Below are positions 1 through 4,835 of a stretch of DNA of 30,814 nt, piece after piece. Each line of letters begins with the position of its first letter. The first letter of the stretch is position 1. The notes under the pieces are model-generated. The model was given only the letters and a program-made list of their open reading frames with translations. It was not told the origin of the DNA and searched no databases. The DNA is taken from positions 1 through 30,814 of IMG/VR virus record IMGVR_UViG_3300037493_006033. One strand, written 5' to 3'. The translations under genes were made by a program, and so were the position numbers. The DNA is from a virus.

Positions 1-68
1 GTGGTAGGCTGAAAGGGAGTGCATCTTAACCCCTGCCTTCGCAAAGCCGAGAACCGTTAGTGGCAAGG

Positions 69-299
69 CTAATGAAACCACGGATAACCACACAACATAC
101 AAGAAGCCTGACCCCTGCCGTGATAGTTGCTTATGAGTTTTGGATTATCACAGTCACACCATAAATCACCGTCTTGGTCTGCATAAGGCTTCTTTTTGCC
201 TAAGTTCCAAGCAACTCTTTTCTTCGGATAAAGCCCATCCACTAACACATTATTTGCGTCAGTGGGGGTTTCCGTTTTCAAAGAAACATTTTCGTCCAT
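69..299 (-). CDS. Small unknown protein with Cys-rich, zinc-ribbon-like C-terminus
   Basis: A 76-residue protein that I cannot assign to a named family. The N-terminal half is polar and low in complexity. The C-terminal half has clustered Cys and His residues (WCDCDNP near residue 47, then HGRGQASCMLCGYPWFH at the end), so two Cys pairs about 17 residues apart could bind one zinc ion. The ATG at 297-299 is the first in frame and the stop is TAG. It is the last gene of a run of minus-strand small genes starting at 987, and no terminator is visible between it and the 29-residue gene upstream. A DNA- or protein-binding role is only a guess from the zinc-ribbon pattern. Confidence 0.6.
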   Translation of the reverse strand: MDENVSLKTETPTDANNVLVDGLYPKKRVAWNLGKKKPYADQDGDLWCDCDNPKLISNYHGRGQASCMLCGYPWFH

Positions 300-373
300 A
301 ATTTCAACATTTATTTTTCAATTTAACTTTCGTTTCGGCAACTTCGCCAATACCCATACGTTAGGTGCAATAG

Positions 374-463
374 CTACGACAGGAATACCACAACAATAAT
401 TATCCATAGTATCCATCCGTAAACAAATCCCTTTATTATTTCAATTTCTTCTGAATCTCGCAT
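374..463 (-). CDS. 29-residue single-pass membrane micropeptide (candidate)
   Basis: A very short ORF, ATG at 461-463 and TAG at 374-376. It starts with a charged stretch (MRDSEEIEIIKG) and then has a strongly hydrophobic segment of about 16 residues (FVYGWILWIIIVVVFLS), which is what a single membrane helix with an acidic outer end looks like. It lies 22 bp downstream of the 52-residue gene in the same direction, so it fits a shared operon. The leader is A-rich and has no clear Shine-Dalgarno site. The composition argues for a real peptide; its size argues for caution. Holin-like, membrane-anchor or host-modifying roles are possible, and none can be chosen from sequence. Confidence 0.45.
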   Translation of the reverse strand: MRDSEEIEIIKGFVYGWILWIIIVVVFLS

Positions 464-485
464 AGTAATTTCTGTTTTTGTTGTT

Positions 486-644
486 TTAGTTTAGGTTAAC
501 TTCGATTGTCCAATAGTGCATTTCTGCAATTTTTTGGTATTTTGCATATTCTGTAAATGAATAACGATACATTGTTTTTGTCTTTGCATCCATCCGCCAG
601 ACAATATATCTGACGGAGAATGCAATTTGAGCCATTTTAGCCAT
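486..644 (-). CDS. 52-residue unknown protein
   Basis: A short ORF with ATG at 642-644 and TAA at 486-488. The product is rich in Lys, Tyr and Met and reads as an ordinary soluble small protein (it begins MAKMAQIAFSVRYIVWRMDA and ends with an aromatic patch HYWTIEV). The start is only 4 bp after the stop codon of the 112-residue gene upstream, which supports translational coupling. Its segment YAKYQKIAEMH resembles INQKIAEMHPED in the upstream protein: the block KIAEMH is shared, so the two neighbours may be distantly related or share a helix. No family recognised. Confidence 0.6.
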   Translation of the reverse strand: MAKMAQIAFSVRYIVWRMDAKTKTMYRYSFTEYAKYQKIAEMHYWTIEVNLN

Positions 645-648
645 AACA

Positions 649-987
649 CTAATTTAACAAGTGAAACTTAAACTGTGACCGGTAGAGTTTTGCTGCCGGA
701 TCCTCTGGATGCATTTCTGCAATCTTTTGGTTTATGTCAGCAATCACTATATCGTAATCTTCTTTTGCAGGGCATACGCCTTCAATGTAAGCTGCAATAA
801 AACCATCCGGGTGCTCTATGTAATGAGCAAAGTTAATCATATCAGAAGCATCTTTGTAACTTACTAAGATGAAATGCAACTCTGTTTCAGCATGTATGTA
901 ATGATGTGCTTTATAAGCTCGTTGCCCTAGTGCCGGGTTAAACATCAATGGAGCTTCTTTGTGTACGGGAGTGAGGTGGTAGATCAT
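649..987 (-). CDS. 112-residue unknown protein
   Basis: The product has mixed alpha/beta character with many His and Tyr residues (HHYIHAETELHFILVSYKD near residues 28-46) and no signal peptide or membrane segment. The ATG at 985-987 follows 5 bp after the T-tract of the terminator that closes the upstream operon, so this gene probably begins a new transcription unit that continues into the 52- and 29-residue genes and the Cys-rich gene. The TAG stop is 4 bp before the next start. I do not recognise a family; the shared KIAEMH block with the following gene is the only internal clue. Confidence 0.65.
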   Translation of the reverse strand: MIYHLTPVHKEAPLMFNPALGQRAYKAHHYIHAETELHFILVSYKDASDMINFAHYIEHPDGFIAAYIEGVCPAKEDYDIVIADINQKIAEMHPEDPAAKLYRSQFKFHLLN

Positions 988-992
988 GGTTT

Positions 993-1032
993 AAAAAAAA
1001 GGGAAATTACAGATTTCTCTGTATTCCCTTTA
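993..1032 (-). terminator. Intrinsic terminator of the RadC operon
   Basis: On the minus strand a long stem (AAAGGGAA-TACAGA paired with TCTGTA-ATTTCCCTTT) closes on a GAAA tetraloop and runs into eight T residues. It sits 22 bp after the stop of the 124-residue gene and separates the two minus-strand operons. Confidence 0.85.
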
Positions 1033-1053
1033 ACCTAACCTTAAACAAATGTA

Positions 1054-1428
1054 CTATTTTAATTCACAATGGCGTTCCTTAAGAATATCTGCCATTGGAA
1101 GTACGTGAACTTTCACATATTCATCAATACTCATTTTCTCTAACCGGCATTTGCGTATCAATCTCCTGTCGTCGTTGATCTGATAGTATTTAAGGTGCTT
1201 TGTGTCTTTGTGACAAAAGATAGCATTGCGATATATTTCATCCCAATCTTCTGTATGTGCTTGACGAATACATACTACATCCCGGCTGTTCTTTAGCTCA
1301 TGGACTGCATTGTAATAGTCCTGCCGCGTCTGCTCTTCATTAAGGTATACGACAAAAGCAGCTCCCTGTGGACCACACAAGTCCCAGCTATAAGCTACAC
1401 CTTTGCTGGTATATTCAAATCTATTCAT
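1054..1428 (-). CDS. 124-residue unknown protein of the RadC operon
   Basis: A soluble-looking protein with no membrane segment and several charged stretches (for example DDRRLIRKCRLEKMSIDEY in the C-terminal third). Its ATG overlaps the TGA of the 65-residue gene by the classic ATGA arrangement, and the same overlap joins that gene to the RadC-like gene, so all three are almost certainly co-translated from one message. The gene is last in the operon and is followed by a strong terminator. No motif lets me name a function; the Cys and His residues are scattered and do not form a clear metal site. Confidence 0.7.
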   Translation of the reverse strand: MNRFEYTSKGVAYSWDLCGPQGAAFVVYLNEEQTRQDYYNAVHELKNSRDVVCIRQAHTEDWDEIYRNAIFCHKDTKHLKYYQINDDRRLIRKCRLEKMSIDEYVKVHVLPMADILKERHCELK

Positions 1429-1622
1429 AATGTTCTGTTTTTAAGAGTCAGAAGTATCATTTCTCGTTTTTTAGTGTTTTTAAGGTATTTTTGATAATCT
1501 TCATTTGCTTTCGTTATCAGCTGATGTGCACGTTTTCTCCCGTTTCCGCAGCTCCTTTCCGCCTTCTCAAATTCAGCAAACCGCGGCCACTTTACAAACC
1601 ATGTATTGAAGTCCTCTTTCAT
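1425..1622 (-). CDS. 65-residue basic unknown protein of the RadC operon
   Basis: A small, Lys/Arg-rich, mostly helical protein (RAHQLITKANEDYQKYLKNT in the middle), rich in aromatic residues near the N-terminus (FNTWFVKWPRFAEF). Both ends overlap neighbours by ATGA, so its translation is coupled to the RadC-like gene before it and the 124-residue gene after it. The basic charge would allow nucleic-acid binding, but there is no recognisable fold signature. No family assigned. Confidence 0.6.
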   Translation of the reverse strand: MKEDFNTWFVKWPRFAEFEKAERSCGNGRKRAHQLITKANEDYQKYLKNTKKREMILLTLKNRTL

Positions 1623-2131
1623 AGCAGTCCTTCATCTGCAAATGAATAATATCCGAAATCATCTACACTCTCAACGCCTCTGCCCTCAATCGTCTTTGGC
1701 GCGTAAATAATATGTTCCAGCAAAATCACCTCATGCAACTTCAACGCTTCCTTTAATTTCTTCGTGAGCGCAATATCTTGCTGACTCGCATTCAAATTCC
1801 CACTCGGATGATTGTGAATCATTATAATTCCTTTTACCTGAAAAGCCGTCGCCAGCTGCGCTACAAACATCGGCTCCACAACGGTCCCCGTCATCCCTCC
1901 GATACTCACGGTCTGAAATCCCTTGATTGCATTATTCCTGTTCAACAGAAATATATGAAAACGCTCCCGATGACAGTCCTGTTCAAGATCAATCACCAAC
2001 TCCCGTACAAGTGCCATCGCATCCTGGCTATTACTTATCTTCCGGCTCATTACATGCCCGCTGTAATTAAACCCTACCGTTAACTCCGCTACTAACCCGG
2101 AACTAACAGGAAATTTATACTTCTTTTTCAT
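1619..2131 (-). CDS. RadC-like JAB/MPN-domain protein
   Basis: A 170-residue protein with the RadC (JAB/MPN/JAMM) fold. The zinc-site signature is intact: HNHPSGN at residues 106-112 followed by the SxxD part (S116, D119), and an upstream acidic residue E56 in RERFHIFLLNRNN, the position of the conserved Glu of the family. Cellular RadC is about 225 residues and carries an N-terminal helix-hairpin-helix region. That region is absent here, so this is the short form found on phages, plasmids and genomic islands. The biochemical role of RadC is unsettled despite its name; a JAMM site implies a metal-dependent hydrolase, but no substrate is known. It is the first gene of a three-gene coupled operon. 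An AT-rich perfect inverted repeat lies just upstream. Confidence 0.9.
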   Translation of the reverse strand: MKKKYKFPVSSGLVAELTVGFNYSGHVMSRKISNSQDAMALVRELVIDLEQDCHRERFHIFLLNRNNAIKGFQTVSIGGMTGTVVEPMFVAQLATAFQVKGIIMIHNHPSGNLNASQQDIALTKKLKEALKLHEVILLEHIIYAPKTIEGRGVESVDDFGYYSFADEGLL

Positions 2132-2149
2132 AAATGTTCGAAAAAAGAA

Positions 2150-2168
2150 AAATTTAAGTCTTAAATTT
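2150..2168. promoter_or_regulatory. Perfect AT-only inverted repeat upstream of the RadC operon
   Basis: AAATTTAA-GTC-TTAAATTT, 8 bp arms and a 3-bp centre, located 18 bp before the RadC-like start codon. Its symmetry and position suit an operator. A weak AT-only hairpin followed by T residues on the minus strand (leader attenuator) is the alternative. It overlaps the TAA of the small reading frame at 2167-2250. Confidence 0.45.
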
Positions 2169-2565
2169 AATTATCAACATCCGTAATTCCATCATTTTTC
2201 CTATTTATATTTGTCAAATAAAATTGATCACTGACTAAAGGTTCATCCATTAGGTAATGCCCTAACTGACGTAATTGATATCCGTCGACTTGCCCGCCCC
2301 GCTAGGACTCCATTATCTTCTCCCAAAATCAGAGTGCAAGGAGTTACTTCCATTCACCAACACGCGACAAAAGCGAAATAGGATGGGTGTGCCCGGCCAT
2401 TGACTCCTAATCACAGACAACCCAGCACTGCACGCAGCTCTGCCTACGATCTTCTTATACTTGTATCGAACCCCTGCCCCTCTCTATACTCTCTGAAAGC
2501 AACTCAAATCTCGTCCGGGCCGGGCTATACTTGTCTATAGCCCTCAACTGCCTCCCCTCCTCAAT
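2167..2565 (-). pseudogene. Stop-interrupted protein-like reading frame (decayed gene or structured RNA)
   Basis: One minus-strand frame gives protein-like segments separated by stops. It begins IEEGRQLRAIDKYSPARTRF (from 2565) and reaches TAA at 2455-2457. It then shows further short open stretches and ends with a 44-codon piece containing GGQVDGYQLRQLGHYLMDEP and VSDQFYLTNINRKNDG before TAA at 2167-2169. All three stop codons occur inside, so no altered genetic code rescues it. The last part has an ATG at 2248-2250, which would give a 27-residue peptide. The block is GC-richer than its surroundings and is strongly C-rich on the plus strand, suggesting foreign origin. It also folds (8-bp hairpin at 2522-2543), so a structured RNA is a real alternative. 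No family recognised. Confidence 0.3.
2391..2543. other. Potential RNA fold with a local hairpin and a long-range pairing
   Basis: GGGCTATA at 2522-2529 and TATAGCCC at 2536-2543 form a perfect 8-bp hairpin with a 6-nt loop. In addition GCCCGGCC at 2391-2398 is the exact complement of GGCCGGGC at 2518-2525, which would close a 119-nt loop and compete with part of the hairpin. Such mutually exclusive pairings can occur in regulatory RNAs, but short GC-rich complements also occur by chance. Direction is not determined. Confidence 0.3.
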
Positions 2566-2604
2566 CTAAATCTCTCTCGCTAAAATAAAAATACCTCACT
2601 AAAA

Positions 2605-2633
2605 TAATAATTGATTGTTTCTGTTAATTATTA
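2605..2633. repeat. AT-rich inverted repeat
   Basis: TAATAATT at 2605-2612 and AATTATTA at 2626-2633 are perfect complements separated by 13 bp. It lies in gene-free DNA between the decayed block and the plus-strand terminator, in sequence that also repeats CTAAAATAA-type words. It could be a protein-binding site or part of a promoter region for a plus-strand transcript. Confidence 0.35.
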
Positions 2634-2698
2634 CTATCTTCACACCGTAATCCTAAGGCCCAGCTTTGGTTACTAGATTTGGAAGAGATCTATAGGGA

Positions 2699-2725
2699 AA
2701 AGACACTGTAACAGGTGTCTTTTTT
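2699..2725 (+). terminator. Plus-strand intrinsic terminator with no obvious gene before it
   Basis: AAGACAC at 2700-2706 pairs with GTGTCTT at 2715-2721, with extra TG/CA pairs possible in the loop, and is followed by a run of six T residues. The T-tract is better on the plus strand than on the minus strand (TTTT only). All neighbouring genes are on the minus strand, so a plus-strand transcript ending here would be noncoding or very short. Confidence 0.6.
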
Positions 2726-2775
2726 ATTGATGTGTATATGATGAGTACAACAGAGTAGTATTGATAACATCACTG

Positions 2776-2927
2776 TTACACAATCACAAAACAGGAAACC
2801 CACCCTGAAGTTGTGCTCTGTTGAAGTTGTGGTGTGGTGCTCTGTGGAGGATGGTGAATTGATGTGTGTTCCTGAGCAGGCATAGAGAGCAGTTGCTGAA
2901 TTGATGTGGCGTGCGCAGCAGAGAAGC
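2776..2927. repeat. Low-complexity region with short direct repeats
   Basis: A G/T-rich stretch (plus strand) without a credible gene. Short words recur: GAAGTTGTG twice, GTGCTCTGT twice, and GAATTGATGTG twice (about 2855 and 2899). It leads directly into the two tandem arrays. Open frames through it on the minus strand seem to result from the A/C-rich composition of that strand. Confidence 0.5.
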
Positions 2928-2981
2928 GCGTGTCTAAATGGAAGTGCGTGTCTAAATGGAAGTGCGTGTCTAAATGGAAGT
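2928..2981. repeat. Three exact tandem copies of an 18-bp unit
   Basis: GCGTGTCTAAATGGAAGT is repeated at 2928-2945, 2946-2963 and 2964-2981 without mismatch. The preceding 14 bases, AGAAGCGCGTGTCT (2922-2935), overlap the first unit and recur at 5173-5186 in the divergent control region. The length is a multiple of three but the array is directly followed by an 11-bp array, so coding use is unlikely. Confidence 0.9.
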
Positions 2982-2984
2982 GCT

Positions 2985-3134
2985 GTAGGAGTGTTGTAGC
3001 TCTGCTGTAGAAGTGTTGTAGAAGTGTTGTAGAAGTGTTGTAGAAGTGCTGTAGAAGTGCTGTAGAAGTGCTGTAGAAGTGTTGTAGAAGTGCTGTAGAA
3101 GTGCTGTAGAAGTGTTGTAGCTCTGCTGTAGAAG
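2985..3134. repeat. 11-bp tandem array, 13 full units plus a partial one
   Basis: The unit is GTAGAAGTG(T/C)T. Ten units match this exactly apart from the T/C choice. The first reads GTAGGAGTGTT. Units 2 (2996-3006) and 13 (3117-3127) both read GTAGCTCTGCT and bracket the ten regular units. A partial unit at 3128-3134 runs into the terminator hairpin. The period is close to one DNA helical turn, so the copies face the same side of the helix, as in iteron-like or cooperative binding arrays. There are no spacers, so it is not a CRISPR array. Confidence 0.9.
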
Positions 3135-3135
3135 C

Positions 3136-3159
3136 CAAAAGCCCCTTTCGGGGCTTTTG
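3136..3159. terminator. Intrinsic terminator after the 186-residue gene
   Basis: CAAAAGCCCC-TTTC-GGGGCTTTTG is a perfect 10-bp hairpin; on the minus strand the loop is GAAA and the T run is part of the stem. It begins 7 bp after the stop of the gene at 3166-3726 and abuts the 11-bp array. The symmetric A/T flanks could let it act in both directions. Confidence 0.75.
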
Positions 3160-3165
3160 TAATGG

Positions 3166-3726
3166 TTAGAATGATGACTCAGCAGATACTGTTGCTTTAG
3201 AAGCAGGCTTTGTGCCGACGACTTTGAGACGACCGTTCTCTTCTTTGATGACAAAGATACATTTTGCACCTCTGAAATCAGCAGCAGATTCGATATCTTC
3301 TAGACCGCAATCAAATGCATGACCACGGTAGATATCTTTGACGGCTTGTGATTTCTTGTGATTGGTTTTATCAATCACGTCGCTTTCCATGTTCATCGGT
3401 AATGGAAGTCGCTTTCCCGACAATTTGTTGATGGCATATGTGGTGCCTTCGTATTCTTTTGTCGTGTATTTCCCTGACTGCTTTTCTTTTTCAGTAAGGT
3501 CTTCGAACTTCGCAAAAGCGACTTGGTTAATAAAGAGCGACAAAATCTTGCCTTCCTTATTCGTGCCTGTCAATTTCAGCTGCTGTATCCCGTCGTGGAA
3601 TATTGCCTCTGATTTTTCTGGCGTAGCCATGTCCGCCGCGATGATGGTAACTTCGTAGTTGCCTGGCTCGTCAATCAGCTTGCTGTTCGACTTTGCGGAC
3701 ATTGGTGTTGCAAATAAATTACTCAT
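3166..3726 (-). CDS. 186-residue unknown protein, possible ssDNA-binding-type
   Basis: A soluble protein with a beta-rich centre (residues 23-75, NYEVTIIAADMA and GKILSLFINQVAFAKF), a basic middle part, and a short tail ending SAESSF. An OB-fold-like core with a Ser/acidic C-terminal tail ending in Phe is reminiscent of single-stranded-DNA-binding proteins, which phage early regions usually encode. I see no decisive motif, so this is a weak suggestion. The gene stands alone: it has its own leader with a 10-bp inverted repeat (3751-3776), a TATAAT-like box just upstream of that repeat, and its own terminator. ATG at 3724-3726 is the first start in frame. Confidence 0.7.
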   Translation of the reverse strand: MSNLFATPMSAKSNSKLIDEPGNYEVTIIAADMATPEKSEAIFHDGIQQLKLTGTNKEGKILSLFINQVAFAKFEDLTEKEKQSGKYTTKEYEGTTYAINKLSGKRLPLPMNMESDVIDKTNHKKSQAVKDIYRGHAFDCGLEDIESAADFRGAKCIFVIKEENGRLKVVGTKPASKATVSAESSF

Positions 3727-3750
3727 TTTGTTTGGTGCTATTAGGGTTGG

Positions 3751-3776
3751 AATTCATTGCGTCGTTGCAATGAATT
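3751..3776. promoter_or_regulatory. 10-bp perfect inverted repeat in the leader of the 186-residue gene
   Basis: AATTCATTGC and GCAATGAATT flank a 6-bp centre (GTCGTT). On the minus strand it begins immediately at a TATTATATAAT-type box (about 3774-3785), so it overlaps the likely transcription start and would be well placed as a repressor operator or as a 5' leader hairpin. The distance to the start codon is about 25 bp. Confidence 0.55.
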
Positions 3777-3817
3777 ATATAATAGCATTAAAAAGAAAAA
3801 TTGTATCTATCATCTCT

Positions 3818-3843
3818 AAGCGATATGGGTAAGCGATATGGGT
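3818..3843. repeat. Tandem 13-bp duplication
   Basis: AAGCGATATGGGT occurs twice with no gap (3818-3830 and 3831-3843). It lies between the terminator of the coiled-coil gene and the promoter region of the 186-residue gene, so it could be a pair of protein-binding sites upstream of that promoter or a slippage product. Confidence 0.7.
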
Positions 3844-3856
3844 ATAATGGTGAGTG

Positions 3857-3887
3857 AAAAACAAATAGCCCTTTCGGGCTACTTGTT
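3857..3887 (-). terminator. Intrinsic terminator after the coiled-coil gene
   Basis: On the minus strand AACAAGTAGCCC-GAAA-GGGCTATTTGTT forms a 12-bp stem with one G-T pair and a GAAA tetraloop, ending in TTTTT. It lies 32 bp after the stop of the gene at 3919-4470. Confidence 0.85.
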
Positions 3888-3918
3888 GTTAGGATGGTAA
3901 ATCCTCCTCTACTTTTTT

Positions 3919-4470
3919 TTATTTAAGAGGTATTGTTGGACAATTGTCATTCGTTCTAATAATCTTAACAGGGATAATAACTTCATCTGTTTTAGAACGC
4001 TCGAACAATTTATCGAAGGAAACATTAGTGATCTTGAAAAACCAATTTAGATACGATAAATTGGTAATTGCTACATCGCAAACTCTGCAGCCTTTAAATT
4101 TACCAAATGGTAATTCAGCTGTTACGCGATGATACATTTGTTCAACAGATATAGTATCGATAGAATTTTCGATACAGTCAATTTTTTGATTGACTTCTTT
4201 TATCTGTTGTTCAAATTTTCTTTTCAAGTCTTGAATCTGTTGTTCAAATTTTCTTTTCAAGTCTTGTTTCCTTAAATTGATTTCTTTCTGAACAACCTGA
4301 ACATCTTCATCAATAGAGGTTTCGTAATTTATGAACGCTCTGATAACATTCAGGTGTTGATGAAACATGTGACTGTTCCATTTTGTACCGTCCGACAGAA
4401 AGATACTTGCATTTGTTCTGTTTGTTTGGTAAACAGAACCGTTGATAAATCCTATGATTGACTTAATCAT
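3919..4470 (-). CDS. Coiled-coil protein with DUF3820/ExoX-C-like motif
   Basis: A 183-residue protein in three parts. Residues 1-50 are an unassigned N-terminal domain. Residues about 55-105 form a charged coiled coil containing an exact duplication of an 11-residue unit, QDLKRKFEQQI. Residues about 118-145 carry LPFGKFKGCRVCDVAI-NLSYLNWFF, matching the pattern PFGKxKG...L-W-F of the DUF3820 / exodeoxyribonuclease-X C-terminal family. In cellular proteins that small domain is often fused to a DEDD exonuclease; no nuclease domain is present here, so it would act as a binding module. The gene is monocistronic, with a terminator on each side. The coiled coil implies an oligomer or a partner protein. 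Confidence 0.75.
   Translation of the reverse strand: MIKSIIGFINGSVYQTNRTNASIFLSDGTKWNSHMFHQHLNVIRAFINYETSIDEDVQVVQKEINLRKQDLKRKFEQQIQDLKRKFEQQIKEVNQKIDCIENSIDTISVEQMYHRVTAELPFGKFKGCRVCDVAITNLSYLNWFFKITNVSFDKLFERSKTDEVIIPVKIIRTNDNCPTIPLK
4203..4266. repeat. In-frame 33-bp tandem duplication inside the coiled-coil gene
   Basis: The 33-bp unit at 4203-4235 is repeated from 4236, with 31 identical bases up to 4266. It adds one 11-residue step (three helical turns) to the coiled coil. Complete nucleotide identity suggests a recent duplication. Confidence 0.85.
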
Positions 4471-4522
4471 GATAGGTATGACTTTAGCGCATGAAGTCTT
4501 ACGTTTTAAATTTAAAGAAAAG

Positions 4523-4546
4523 AAAAATAGCCCTTTCGGGCTATAT
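4523..4546 (-). terminator. Intrinsic terminator after the 76-residue gene
   Basis: On the minus strand ATAGCCC-GAAA-GGGCTAT is followed by TTTTTC. It starts directly at the stop codon of the gene at 4547-4777. Its core AGCCCGAAAGGGCT is the same as in the terminator at 3857-3887. Confidence 0.85.
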
Positions 4547-4777
4547 TTAGTTCTTGATGAAATATCTTGTCATTCCGTCATCAAGCACATCAATCAATGA
4601 AATATGATGTGTGTGTTTGTGTTCAATGTATAGTGCAACACCTTGCTCTGTTACATTGACCTGACGACAATTTTTAAAGAATGTATTCTCTTTAGACGAT
4701 GACGTTCCACGTTTCCAACCGTTGAGCTCCAATAGGTCAACAACGGTATTAATAATAACTCTGTTTAGCTCTTTCAT
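4547..4777 (-). CDS. 76-residue unknown protein
   Basis: I place the start at the ATG 4775-4777 (MKELNRVIINTVVDLLELNG). A longer frame reaching 4873 would have to be translated through the terminator hairpin and ten-T tract at 4788-4818, which is implausible. The product has an amphipathic N-terminal helix, a basic loop (WKRGTSSSKENTFFK) and a C-terminal beta-like part with His residues (YIEHKHTHHISLIDVL). It is monocistronic, with terminators before and after. No family recognised. The ATG comes 10 bp after the upstream T-tract, so its own promoter must overlap that terminator or transcription must read through. Confidence 0.6.
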   Translation of the reverse strand: MKELNRVIINTVVDLLELNGWKRGTSSSKENTFFKNCRQVNVTEQGVALYIEHKHTHHISLIDVLDDGMTRYFIKN

Positions 4778-4787
4778 AGTTTTAATC

Positions 4788-4818
4788 AAAAAAAAAACGC
4801 TCTGATGTTCTAGAGCGT
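4788..4818 (-). terminator. Intrinsic terminator with ten-T tract
   Basis: ACGCTCT and AGAGCGT form a perfect 7-bp stem with an 8-nt loop on the minus strand, followed by about ten T residues. It would end any transcript of the 4836-4910 interval. Confidence 0.85.
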
Positions 4819-4835
4819 AGTAATGGCGTGTCCTG

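Noticed and set aside
1-68. Possible start of another minus-strand gene (ATG at about 21-23 after an AGGGG word)
   Set aside because: Only eight codons are inside the window, so nothing can be judged.
304-357. 17-codon ORF after the membrane micropeptide
   Set aside because: It is in the right place and direction but is too short and featureless to support as a gene.
2230-2560. tRNA genes in the GC-richer gene-free block
   Set aside because: A GGTTCGATAC word on the minus strand near 2463-2472 resembles a T-loop, but its flanks do not pair as a T-stem and no acceptor stem was found.
2167-2565. Altered genetic code (stop reassignment), known in some crAss-like phages
   Set aside because: The interrupted frame contains TAA, TAG and TGA, and all three also end well-supported genes elsewhere in the window.
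2928-3134. CRISPR array
   Set aside because: Repeats are 11 and 18 bp, directly adjoining, with no spacers and no cas gene.
2776-3138. 120-residue minus-strand ORF across the tandem arrays (and a second, 99-residue frame at 2970-3269)
   Set aside because: An 11-bp repeat reads as the same 33-bp cycle in all three frames, so if one frame is open all are. The start would be TTG inside a terminator, and the product is low-complexity repeats. Openness here is not evidence for coding.
3362-3658. 98-residue plus-strand ORF opposite the 186-residue gene, and similar antisense ORFs in the late module
   Set aside because: These are shadows of better-supported genes, with unlikely compositions and no spacing to neighbours.
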